Positions 16,065 to 22,298 of a stretch of 22,298 nt of DNA are shown here, piece after piece (within the stretch, counting starts at the first letter, position 1; each line of letters opens with the position of its first letter). The stretch covers positions 1 to 22,298 of the forward strand of contig CAYURP010000043.1 of the NCBI GenBank assembly GCA_964447175.1, given 5' to 3'. Made by a program: the position numbers and the translations under genes. Source of the stretch: CAYURP01 sp964447175 (lineage in GTDB: Bacteria > Zixibacteria > MSB-5A5 > SM23-73-2). The notes beneath the pieces were generated by a model. It ran no database searches. It was not told the DNA's origin and saw only the letters and a program-made list of their open reading frames with translations.

Positions 16065-18769
16065 TGCATAAAGATATAATCAAAATTCTGCTGATCGAAG
16101 ATAATCCCGGGGATACCCGGTTAATAGAGGAAATGATCAAGGAATTGGATACTCCCCATTTTGAGCTGGCCAGTGTGGAAAGACTTGATTGGGGATTGAG
16201 ATTACTCAAAGAAAATAAGTTTGGTGTATTGCTTCTGGACCTCAACCTGCCCGATAGTAACGGATTGGACACTCTTCTTAAAGCTCAAGCAGAGGTACCT
16301 CATATACCTATCGTTGTGCTGACCGGCCTGACTGACGAATCGCTGGCCCTGGAGGCGTTAAAGAGAGGCGCCCAGGATTATCTGGTCAAGGGAAAGGTAC
16401 AATCCAGTCCACTTGCACGCTCGGTCCGTTACGCTATTGAGCGAAAAGGTGCGGAGCATGCCTTGCAAGAAAGCGAGAGAAGGTTTAAAGACATCTCGGA
16501 GAATGCCAATGAATGGATTTGGGAGGTTGATCCTAACGGAAAATATACTTACTCCGGTCCGATTGTCGAAAGGATTCTGGGATTTAAACCGGAGGAGGTG
16601 CTTGAAAAACATTTCTATGACCTCTACTGTCCGCAAGAACGTGAAAAATTTAAGAAGGTTGCACTTGAGGCGTTTGCCAAAAAACAGCCATTTCGTAATT
16701 TAGAAAACCGGAGCCTACATAAAAACGGGAAAATTATTTGGCTATTGACCAGCGGAGTTCCCATACTTGATTGCAAGGGGAATCTTCTGGGATACAGAGG
16801 TGCAGACATAGATATCACGGATCGAAAGAGGGCAGAAGAGATCTTACGGATAAGTGAGGAGCGTTCTCGCAAGCTGGTGGAGAGCATAACCGACGGAGTG
16901 ATAATAATAGACGAGAACTTTGAGGTATTGGCAATGAATCCCTCAGCCCTTTCAATTCTGAAGCTGGGTTCCTCAGATTCATATCCAGATACTAAAACCT
17001 TACAGAACACTTTGAATTTGAATTTCATGGAATTGAAAGAGATGATAGAAAAGGGGCAATCCACTTTCAGTAAGAAAGAGATCACAATCGATTCCCGTAG
17101 TTATGATGCTATGGTGTCTCCTATAAAGGTATCCGCCAGGAAGTTCACCAGATTGGTGATCACCCTGCGCGATGTTACTGAAGAAAGAAAACTGGAAAGT
17201 ATCAAATCGGAGTTCATTTCCATCGTTTCGCACGAGTTGAGGACCCCTTTGGGATCCATAAAAAATGCCATAGATCTTCTCCTGAGCAAAAGAACTGGAG
17301 AGATCAACCAGATGCAGGATAAATTCCTTTCCATGGCTTCTCGCAATGTAAATCGACTAACCCGGATCCTAAATGATTTTCTTGATCTGGCGAAGATGGA
17401 AGCTGGGAAGATTGAGTTAAGATTCGAGAAAGTAAATCTGGGAGAGATAATAGAAGGCACGATTTCCACATTTGCTCTGAATGCACACCAAAAATCTATT
17501 ACCTTAAAGAAGAAAATCACACCAGATCTCCCGGAGATCAGAGGAGACCCGGATAGATTGGCTCAGGTATTGGCAAATCTGGTGAGCAACGCCATCAAAT
17601 ACACTCCGGTGGGTGGAGAAGTTATCATTGAAGCTAACTCAATTAAAAAGTCGCAAGCCCCCCTTACCGACAGTCTTTCCCTTCCTTGTGAATATTTTGT
17701 CCAAGTGGAGGTTAAAGATACCGGTTGTGGAATTCAGCATGAAGAGTTATGCCTGGTGTTTGACAGATTCTATCAGGTGGAAAGGTCGTTGAACAGAAAT
17801 GTGTCTGGAACGGGTCTGGGTCTCCCGATCGTCAAAAAGTTGGTGGAAGCGCACGGTGGCAAGATCTGGGCGAAAAGCCAGCTGAACAAAGGCACCAGCT
17901 TCATATTTGTACTCCCTCAGCTTTCGGAATCGGAAGTTTTGGATCACTTTTTTGCTGGCTTTGTTAATAGCGCAAAATTGACTAGCTCAAGTGTATCTTT
18001 GGTGCTCCTTAAGATCAGACACTTTGAGGCAATCAGGTCTGGGATGGGAGCACAGCTGGGAAGAAAAATATTCAATGAGATGGTTGAAGTTGTCAAAAAG
18101 AGCGTGCTCAAATCCAGTGATTACATTCAGCCCGACGAGAGAACCGGTCGAATCTTCATAATTTTGATGGGCACACCGAAAAAAGGAGCCTTTACCGTCT
18201 GCAACAGGTTGAAGGATAGTCTCTTAAACCAAAATTTCTCCTTTGCAGGAAAGCGCAGGGGGCTGGAATTTTTCTTAGGAACAGCTAACTATCCCGACGA
18301 CGCTAATAACGTAAAAGAATTAAGACTGATCGCTGAACAGACCGATCATTTTCCGAATCTGATGGTACGGCCAAAGATCATACTGCTGGTCGAGCATCAG
18401 GAGCACCTTGCACATGAACTCTGTGGAAAGCTGACGAAATGGGGGTATGAAGTTTTGCGAGCCTTGAGTGGAATCGAGGGAATTGAAAAGGCAAAACAGA
18501 CTGAGCCGGGCTTAATCATATTAGAACTATTTTTGCCGGTAATGGATGGCTATGAGGTGATGTCTAAACTGAGACGGGAGAAAGAGACCAAAAGCATTCC
18601 AATCCTGGCGTTATCCAGACGCACCGAGGCAAATACTGATAGGATTTTAGCTATGGGGGCGGGCGAGTTTCTTACCGTGCCGTTTTCGGATATCGTTCTG
18701 CTCGAGACCGTAAAACGACTGATTAAGAGAAAGGAGAAAAAACATGTACACAATACTCCTGGCAGATGA
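16064..18769 (+). CDS. Hybrid histidine kinase: REC-PAS-PAS-HisKA-HATPase-GGDEF-like-REC
   Basis: The protein has 901 residues. REC 1 (about 5-125) has the acidic pair IEDNPGD and phosphoacceptor Asp59 in LLLDLNLP. PAS 1 (138-255) is very close to PAS 1 of the upstream kinase. PAS 2 is at about 265-375. The kinase has His390 in VSHELRTP, the N box at 505-513, DTGCG (552-556) and GTGLGL (582-587), all intact. Residues about 620-757 have the layout of a GGDEF domain, but the signature position reads ERTGRIFIIL instead of GGDEF, so it should not make c-di-GMP. The C-terminal REC (771-895) has Glu821 for Asp (LIILELFLP), EH for the acidic pair, and Val instead of the Lys, so it cannot be phosphorylated normally and may be locked in an active-like form. 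The stop overlaps the next gene by 26 bases. Confidence 0.9.
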   Translation: MHKDIIKILLIEDNPGDTRLIEEMIKELDTPHFELASVERLDWGLRLLKENKFGVLLLDLNLPDSNGLDTLLKAQAEVPHIPIVVLTGLTDESLALEALKRGAQDYLVKGKVQSSPLARSVRYAIERKGAEHALQESERRFKDISENANEWIWEVDPNGKYTYSGPIVERILGFKPEEVLEKHFYDLYCPQEREKFKKVALEAFAKKQPFRNLENRSLHKNGKIIWLLTSGVPILDCKGNLLGYRGADIDITDRKRAEEILRISEERSRKLVESITDGVIIIDENFEVLAMNPSALSILKLGSSDSYPDTKTLQNTLNLNFMELKEMIEKGQSTFSKKEITIDSRSYDAMVSPIKVSARKFTRLVITLRDVTEERKLESIKSEFISIVSHELRTPLGSIKNAIDLLLSKRTGEINQMQDKFLSMASRNVNRLTRILNDFLDLAKMEAGKIELRFEKVNLGEIIEGTISTFALNAHQKSITLKKKITPDLPEIRGDPDRLAQVLANLVSNAIKYTPVGGEVIIEANSIKKSQAPLTDSLSLPCEYFVQVEVKDTGCGIQHEELCLVFDRFYQVERSLNRNVSGTGLGLPIVKKLVEAHGGKIWAKSQLNKGTSFIFVLPQLSESEVLDHFFAGFVNSAKLTSSSVSLVLLKIRHFEAIRSGMGAQLGRKIFNEMVEVVKKSVLKSSDYIQPDERTGRIFIILMGTPKKGAFTVCNRLKDSLLNQNFSFAGKRRGLEFFLGTANYPDDANNVKELRLIAEQTDHFPNLMVRPKIILLVEHQEHLAHELCGKLTKWGYEVLRALSGIEGIEKAKQTEPGLIILELFLPVMDGYEVMSKLRREKETKSIPILALSRRTEANTDRILAMGAGEFLTVPFSDIVLLETVKRLIKRKEKKHVHNTPGR

Positions 18770-19064
18770 TGATCAGGATCTTCTCGACGCGCTCGATTTT
18801 TTTCTGAGTCAAAACGACTACAAAACCATTCGGGCACAAGATGGCGTCGAAGCGGTGAGTATGGTATTCGAGTCTCGGCCGAATCTGATTCTTCCTGATA
18901 TAAAGATGCCTAATGCAGACGGATTGACTGCCTGTTACATAATCCAGAATATCGAAAAGATAAAAGAGATGCCCGTGATTATGCTGACTGCCAGGGGAGA
19001 GATAGAGGATGTCAAGGCTGCTTTTAAGGCGGGGGCTAACGATTATGTGCCCAAACCTTTTTAA
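18744..19064 (+). CDS. Single-domain response regulator, frameshifted in its last helix
   Basis: The frame gives 106 residues, shorter than a complete receiver (about 120). The acidic residues are in LADDDQD, the phosphoacceptor is Asp52 in LILPDIKMP, and the Lys is in VPKPF. It stops immediately after KPF, so helix 5 is missing. In the -1 frame from the T run (19057-19061), codons continue as LNGTGAEELVGFLSKKINKE and stop at 19138, giving a normal helix and length. One extra T would restore the full protein. This is either an indel (sequencing or real) or, less likely, -1 slippage on T TTT TAA. AGGAG lies seven bases before the ATG, inside the end of the hybrid kinase gene. Confidence 0.8.
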   Translation: MYTILLADDDQDLLDALDFFLSQNDYKTIRAQDGVEAVSMVFESRPNLILPDIKMPNADGLTACYIIQNIEKIKEMPVIMLTARGEIEDVKAAFKAGANDYVPKPF

Positions 19065-19161
19065 ATGGAACAGGTGCTGAAGAATTAGTGGGATTCCTGA
19101 GCAAAAAAATAAATAAAGAGACTAAAAGATTTAAATAAGTATTTGAAAGGGGGGGATGAAA

Positions 19162-19536
19162 ATGGAACAGAGAAGGATACTGATAGCTGATGATGAAGAG
19201 GATGTCGTTACAGCTTTACAATTCGCCCTGGAGGCGGAAGGCTATGAATGCCTTACCGCCTATGATGGAAACGAGGCTTTTACTAAGGCCAAAAAGGAGA
19301 AGCCGGATTTGATAATACTGGACATAATGATGCCCAAGATGAACGGTTATCAGATATCCCGACTTCTGAAATTCGACAAAAGATATAAGGACATTCTGAT
19401 TTTGATGCTCACCGCCCGCACTCAGGAAAAAGACCAGAAGCTGGGTGAGGAAACCGGAGCAGACTTATATGTAACCAAACCATTTGAGATAGACGGGTTG
19501 GTCAATACCATAAACCATTTGCTTAAGTTCCTTTAA
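19162..19536 (+). CDS. Single-domain response regulator
   Basis: The protein has 124 residues and is a complete CheY-like receiver: acidic residues in IADDEEDV, phosphoacceptor Asp54 (this start) in IILDIMMP, Thr in LTAR and Lys in TKPF, ending in a full helix 5. No output domain. I chose the second ATG because the run of G lies directly against the first ATG (19156) but eight bases before this one. It differs from the Rcp1-type members and is closer to PleD/DivK-like stand-alone receivers. It follows the frameshifted receiver after 23 bases and may share its phosphodonor. Confidence 0.88.
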   Translation: MEQRRILIADDEEDVVTALQFALEAEGYECLTAYDGNEAFTKAKKEKPDLIILDIMMPKMNGYQISRLLKFDKRYKDILILMLTARTQEKDQKLGEETGADLYVTKPFEIDGLVNTINHLLKFL

Positions 19537-19602
19537 AGATTTGAGTTATCTCATAAACCACGGCTGGAATAGTTGCATTCATAAAAAATATGGGAGATTA
19601 AG

Positions 19603-20046
19603 ATGAAAAGTAAGAGGATTCTTGTAGTGGAGGATGATGAGGCTACGGCTTCAGCAATAGAATTTTCATTAGAACAGGAAGGTTTCGATTGTGACGTGGC
19701 TTACGATGGAGAGGCAGCTCTGGAAAAAGTGAAAGCTTTCCCACCCGACCTCATCGTTCTTGATCTGAAACTGGGAAAGGTAAGTGGCTACGAAGTATGC
19801 GAGGCATTAAAAGGAAACCAGGATTTAAAAAACATTCCCATAATAATGCTGACAGCTATGGCTTCAGAGATCTGGAAACTTTCCGGAATGATGGCAGGTG
19901 CATCCGCATACATGACCAAACCTTTTGAAATGGAAAATCTAATTCAAAGGATTAAAAATACCCTAAAGAGCCAGGAAGCCCGCGAAAAAATGATGAAGGA
20001 TTTCTGGGGAAAAATCGAAATGCTTAAAGCTAAGAAAAAAAGCTAA
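19603..20046 (+). CDS. Single-domain response regulator with charged C-terminal helix
   Basis: The protein has 147 residues. The receiver core has VEDDEAT, phosphoacceptor Asp54 in IVLDLKLG and Lys in TKPF. The loop after the phosphoacceptor reads LKLGKVSG rather than the usual LMMPxMDG, losing its Pro and Asp, which may alter Mg2+ or partner binding. After the receiver, about 25 residues rich in Lys, Glu and Met form a likely helix that ends KAKKKS. There is no known output domain. GGGAG lies seven bases before the ATG. The MshEN gene starts 100 bases downstream. Confidence 0.87.
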   Translation: MKSKRILVVEDDEATASAIEFSLEQEGFDCDVAYDGEAALEKVKAFPPDLIVLDLKLGKVSGYEVCEALKGNQDLKNIPIIMLTAMASEIWKLSGMMAGASAYMTKPFEMENLIQRIKNTLKSQEAREKMMKDFWGKIEMLKAKKKS

Positions 20047-20146
20047 GGAGAAAATTCAAGGTCTTTCTTCTTCCTTGTTTTGCTGGCAGGATCAAGGAAA
20101 AGATGTAAACAGGATCCAAAGAAAATGAAGAAGGGGTGAATCCCTT

Positions 20147-20674
20147 ATGAAGTTGGTAGAAAGTGAAATCTTAAGTTTTGAGTTTACTGATAAGCTGGCG
20201 AAAAAACTTGTTGCAGAGAAGATGTTCACCCCACCCCAATTGGAAAAGGCAAAGGAGGTCGGTTCCAGAAGCCAGAAGCACCTGGGAAGCGTTTTGATAA
20301 GCCTGGGTTATGTAACCGAGAGGGCTCTAACTGATTTTGTGTCTGAACAGCTTAGCATGCCTTTCGTAAACCTGAAACATTACCTGATAGATCCCGACGT
20401 GATTACCCTGGTTAGTGCCGAGATTGCCTACCGCTATAGATTCATTCCTATTTTCAGAGTGGAAGATGTGATCACGGTGGCCCTGGTCCAGCCCCTTGAT
20501 CTTTTCGCCTTAGACCGGATCAGATTCGGAACTGGTCACAAAATTCAACCCCTCCTCTGCTCGGAGAAAAGCATTCTTGAAGCGATCAACCGATTTTATC
20601 CTCGAGTTAACCACTTAAAAGGAATGGTTGACGAAATTAAAAGCTATACCCCAAAAGTCGAAGACGAAGAATGA
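20147..20674 (+). CDS. Stand-alone MshEN domain (GspE/PilB N-terminal type)
   Basis: The protein has 175 residues, essentially one copy of the N-terminal domain of type II secretion/type IV pilus ATPases, without the ATPase. The core at about 44-150 follows the family: HLGSVLISLGYVTERAL, then EQLSMPFVNL, ending in helices around QPLDLFALDRIRF and SEKSILEAINRFY. MshE-type domains bind c-di-GMP through an RLGxxLxxxG motif. Here it reads HLGSVLISLG, with His for the Arg and the remainder kept, so binding is possible but uncertain. A short acidic tail ends EDEE. GGGG lies seven bases before the ATG. Among receivers it could be a second-messenger sensor or an adaptor to a motor. The stop is directly followed by a truncated receiver. 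Confidence 0.85.
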   Translation: MKLVESEILSFEFTDKLAKKLVAEKMFTPPQLEKAKEVGSRSQKHLGSVLISLGYVTERALTDFVSEQLSMPFVNLKHYLIDPDVITLVSAEIAYRYRFIPIFRVEDVITVALVQPLDLFALDRIRFGTGHKIQPLLCSEKSILEAINRFYPRVNHLKGMVDEIKSYTPKVEDEE

Positions 20675-20848
20675 TTATCAAAGTTCGAGGAAAACAGTTC
20701 AAAGATATACGAGTTGCATGCAAATTGCTACATAATAAAACCCATAAACCTGGATCAGTTCATCAGGGTGGTGAAGTCCATCCTGGATTTCTGGTTCACT
20801 ATTGCAAAACTGCCTCCGAAGATAAGGAGGCAAAAAAAGAGGTGCCAA
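20675..20848 (+). pseudogene. 3' end of a Rcp1-type receiver gene, 5' truncated
   Basis: Starting right after the MshEN stop (20672-20674), the frame reads LSKFEENSSKIYELHANCY, then IIKPINLDQFIRVV and DFWFTIAKLPP. This matches the last third of the receiver at 15621 (SKFGEDVSKTYELNANCY, TKPINLNQF, FWFTVVKLPP). The acidic pair and the phosphoacceptor segment are absent and no start codon is credible. The frame has no stop and runs straight into the next receiver gene. It looks like the remains of a receiver destroyed by deletion or by arrival of the MshEN gene. Confidence 0.8.
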
Positions 20849-21307
20849 ATGAATAATAATGAAATAGGCAAACCTATTGAGATTTTGCTGGTTGAAGACA
20901 ACCCTGGCGATGTGCGATTGACGCGTGAAGCTCTGAGAGACGGGAAGGTGAAAAACAACCTGTCTGTGGCTAAGGATGGCGTGGAGGCACTGGATATCCT
21001 ACACAAGAAGAGTAAAAAATATGAAAATGCTCCCAGGCCGGACCTCATTTTGCTTGATTTGAATTTGCCCAAAAAAAACGGGAGTGAGGTTCTGGGGGAG
21101 ATCAAGACCGATGACCAGTTAAAACACATCCCGGTGGTGGTCCTGACAGTTTCAAAAGCCGAGGAGGACATTTTAAAGGCTTACAACCTGCATGCCAACT
21201 GCTACATAAAAAAGCCGGTACAGTTGACAGCATTTTTGGAAGTGGTGAAATCTATTGAGAATTTCTGGCTCACCATCGTGAAACTGCCATCGGATAGAGA
21301 ACAATGA
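20849..21307 (+). CDS. Rcp1-type single-domain response regulator
   Basis: The protein has 152 residues: VEDNPGDVRL, phosphoacceptor Asp70 in LLDLNLPKKNG, Lys in IKKP and the family's C-terminal FWLTIVKLP. All functional residues are present. The start at 20849 is preferred over earlier codons in the same frame because GAGGTG lies five bases upstream and paralogs begin here; the earlier part belongs to the truncated receiver. Its stop overlaps the next ATG (ATGA). The opening DNA is almost identical to that of the following gene, showing a tandem duplication. Confidence 0.9.
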   Translation: MNNNEIGKPIEILLVEDNPGDVRLTREALRDGKVKNNLSVAKDGVEALDILHKKSKKYENAPRPDLILLDLNLPKKNGSEVLGEIKTDDQLKHIPVVVLTVSKAEEDILKAYNLHANCYIKKPVQLTAFLEVVKSIENFWLTIVKLPSDREQ

Positions 21308-21741
21308 TGAATAAGAAAAGCATACAGATTTTGCTGGTTGAAGACAACCCAGGTGATGTGCGGCAGATGCGGGAAATTCTTATGGAGAACAAGATCCACA
21401 ACGACCTGTTCGTTGCTGGTGATGGTCTGGAAGCCATGGCTTTTCTACGTCGAGAGGGCAAGTATGCTGATATGTCTCGCCCAGACCTTATTCTGCTTGA
21501 CCTGAACCTTCCCAAGAAGGACGGCCGGGAAGTTTTGGCAGAAATAAAGACCGATGAGAGTCTGAAACGTATCCCGGTGGTGATCTTGACGATTTCAACT
21601 TCAGAAGAAGACATTCTTAAGAGCTATAACCTTCATGCCAATTGCTACATAACCAAGCCCATCCATATGGAGCAGTTTATAAAGGTGGTGAAAGATGTCA
21701 ATGATTTCTGGTTCTCTATTGTAGATCTTCCGCCCAAGTAA
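21304..21741 (+). CDS. Rcp1-type single-domain response regulator
   Basis: The protein has 145 residues with a canonical sequence for this family: VEDNPGDVRQ, phosphoacceptor Asp66 in LLDLNLPKKDGREVL, Lys in ITKP, and the end FWFSIVDLPP. It is the best-preserved member and probably fully functional. It overlaps the preceding gene by four bases; either of two adjacent ATGs could be used. It shares a 74-base block with the first receiver gene (69 of 74 identical by eye), so recombination between the two ends of the island is likely. It is the last intact gene of the island. Confidence 0.9.
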   Translation: MMNKKSIQILLVEDNPGDVRQMREILMENKIHNDLFVAGDGLEAMAFLRREGKYADMSRPDLILLDLNLPKKDGREVLAEIKTDESLKRIPVVILTISTSEEDILKSYNLHANCYITKPIHMEQFIKVVKDVNDFWFSIVDLPPK

Positions 21742-21750
21742 AGTCCTTAG

Positions 21751-21833
21751 AACAAACCTGCAAAAGTTCTATTAGTTGGAGATAACATTTAATGGCTGGG
21801 TTAATTCAGAAAATGCTGCAATTATCTTTTTAA
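21751..21833 (+). pseudogene. Decayed receiver start (remnant)
   Basis: One frame reads NKPAKVLLVGDNI before a stop, like the first strand of a receiver (KVLLVEDN). The -1 frame continues LMAGLIQKMLQLSF before another stop, like the first helix. There is a stop just upstream, no start codon and no later receiver motif. I infer a frameshifted relic of another receiver gene. It is short, so chance similarity cannot be excluded. Confidence 0.5.
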
Positions 21834-21931
21834 AATGGGCCTGCTCCGGGCGATCCCGATAAAGTTGGTATTCCTGATTGTTGATTTCGCTAATTAACTA
21901 AAGCTTAATTACTGATCCTTACCAAGGCAAT

Positions 21932-21980
21932 GCAGAAGGATAAACCTTCTGCTACGCGTAGCGGAGCCGCTATGGCTCCG
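21932..21980. repeat. Cluster of three hairpins in the 340-base gap between genes
   Basis: GCAGAAGG-ATAAA-CCTTCTGC (21932-21952) is followed by the palindrome GCTACGCGTAGC (21951-21962) and then CGGAGCC-GCTAT-GGCTCCG (21962-21980). The third is GC-rich, and all three are perfect. They could end the transcript of the signalling island or be a REP-type repeat. No T run follows directly. Apart from this and the receiver remnant, the 21742-22084 gap shows nothing. Confidence 0.55.
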
Positions 21981-22084
21981 ATTCCTCTTGATTTTTGTCC
22001 TTCTGGAAGTTATATTTCTTATAGTTACAAGCCGATGATATTTTAAGAGCTCGGTCAACCTTCAACTCTAAACAAAAAATAAAA

Positions 22085-22298
22085 TTGATAAGAAAATTAA
22101 TCCTTTTAGCAAGTTTAATTCTGGTTAGCACTTCTGCTTTTGCCCAGTCTGTTGATACTGCCTGGGTGAGAGTATATAATGGACCTGCAGATACTTTAGA
22201 TTATGCTAAGGCTTTGGCTGTGGATGATTCGGGTAACGTTTATGTTACGGGATATAGCGCTCAAAGCGCAACCTATCCTCATAACCTGGATTATGTAA
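22085..22298 (+). CDS. Secreted propeller-repeat protein, 3' partial
   Basis: An open frame runs off the end of the window, giving 71 codons. With a TTG start it begins with a signal peptide (MIRKLILLASLILVSTSAFA, cleavage before QSV). Then AWVRVYNGP, AKALAVDDSGNVYVTGYS follows, the repeat type of SBBP (seven-bladed beta-propeller) secreted proteins. No ribosome site is evident and the frame is open further upstream, so the start is tentative. It resembles the other exported propeller protein in this window in style only. Confidence 0.65.
   Translation, partial: MIRKLILLASLILVSTSAFAQSVDTAWVRVYNGPADTLDYAKALAVDDSGNVYVTGYSAQSATYPHNLDYV

Noticed and set aside
20671..20856. 61-codon frame starting MIIKVRGK
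   Set aside because: A different frame carries clear receiver homology over the same bases, so this is a shadow.

Overview
The window looks like a scaffold from an uncultured bacterium of the FCB type (Zixibacteria/KSB1-like lineages are the best guess). The basis is family knowledge, not a search: two large secreted proteins end in FlgD/type IX-like C-terminal domains (one with the QNFPNPFN motif), a propeller-type secreted protein runs off the right edge, and GTG/TTG starts are used. A 100-N scaffold gap lies at 12368-12467. No rRNA, tRNA or CRISPR array was seen.

Region 1 (1 to about 3.7 kb) reads as the distal end of an integron gene-cassette array. Four promoter-poor genes, all on the + strand and very different in base composition (a partial hypothetical, a serine-hydrolase lipoprotein, an AT-rich methyltransferase, a GC-rich SDR), are separated by attC-like inverted repeats. 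The start of each cassette is complementary to the beginning of the attC at its own end. One attC has collapsed to about 20 bp. No integrase is visible; it would be expected to the left. A palindromic, MITE-like element at 3743-3872 follows the array.

Region 2 (4.4 to 9.7 kb) holds two convergent secreted proteins: a 16-repeat YVTN-type beta-propeller and an 878-aa surface protein, both with C-terminal sorting-like domains. Region 3 (10.2 to 12.8 kb, minus strand) is an orphan phage pair, portal upstream of large terminase, separated by three stable hairpins and a degenerate heptanucleotide tandem repeat. The portal gene is interrupted by the assembly gap.

Region 4 (13.1 to 21.8 kb, + strand) is the most striking part: a tightly packed signalling island. 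It has a GAF-PAS-PAS histidine kinase, a REC-PAS-PAS-kinase-GGDEF-like-REC hybrid kinase, seven single-domain receivers, a truncated receiver and a receiver remnant, and a free-standing MshEN (GspE/PilB N-terminal) domain. No classical output domain (DNA-binding or intact enzyme) is present. Several parts are degenerate in informative ways: one receiver has Ala in place of the phosphoacceptor Asp, the hybrid kinase ends in a receiver with Glu at that position, its GGDEF-like domain has lost the signature, and one receiver is frameshifted in its last helix. Near-identical DNA blocks between receivers show recent duplication or gene conversion. I infer a locally expanding phosphorelay with possible c-di-GMP sensing through the MshEN protein. 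The window ends in the first 71 codons of another secreted propeller-type protein.
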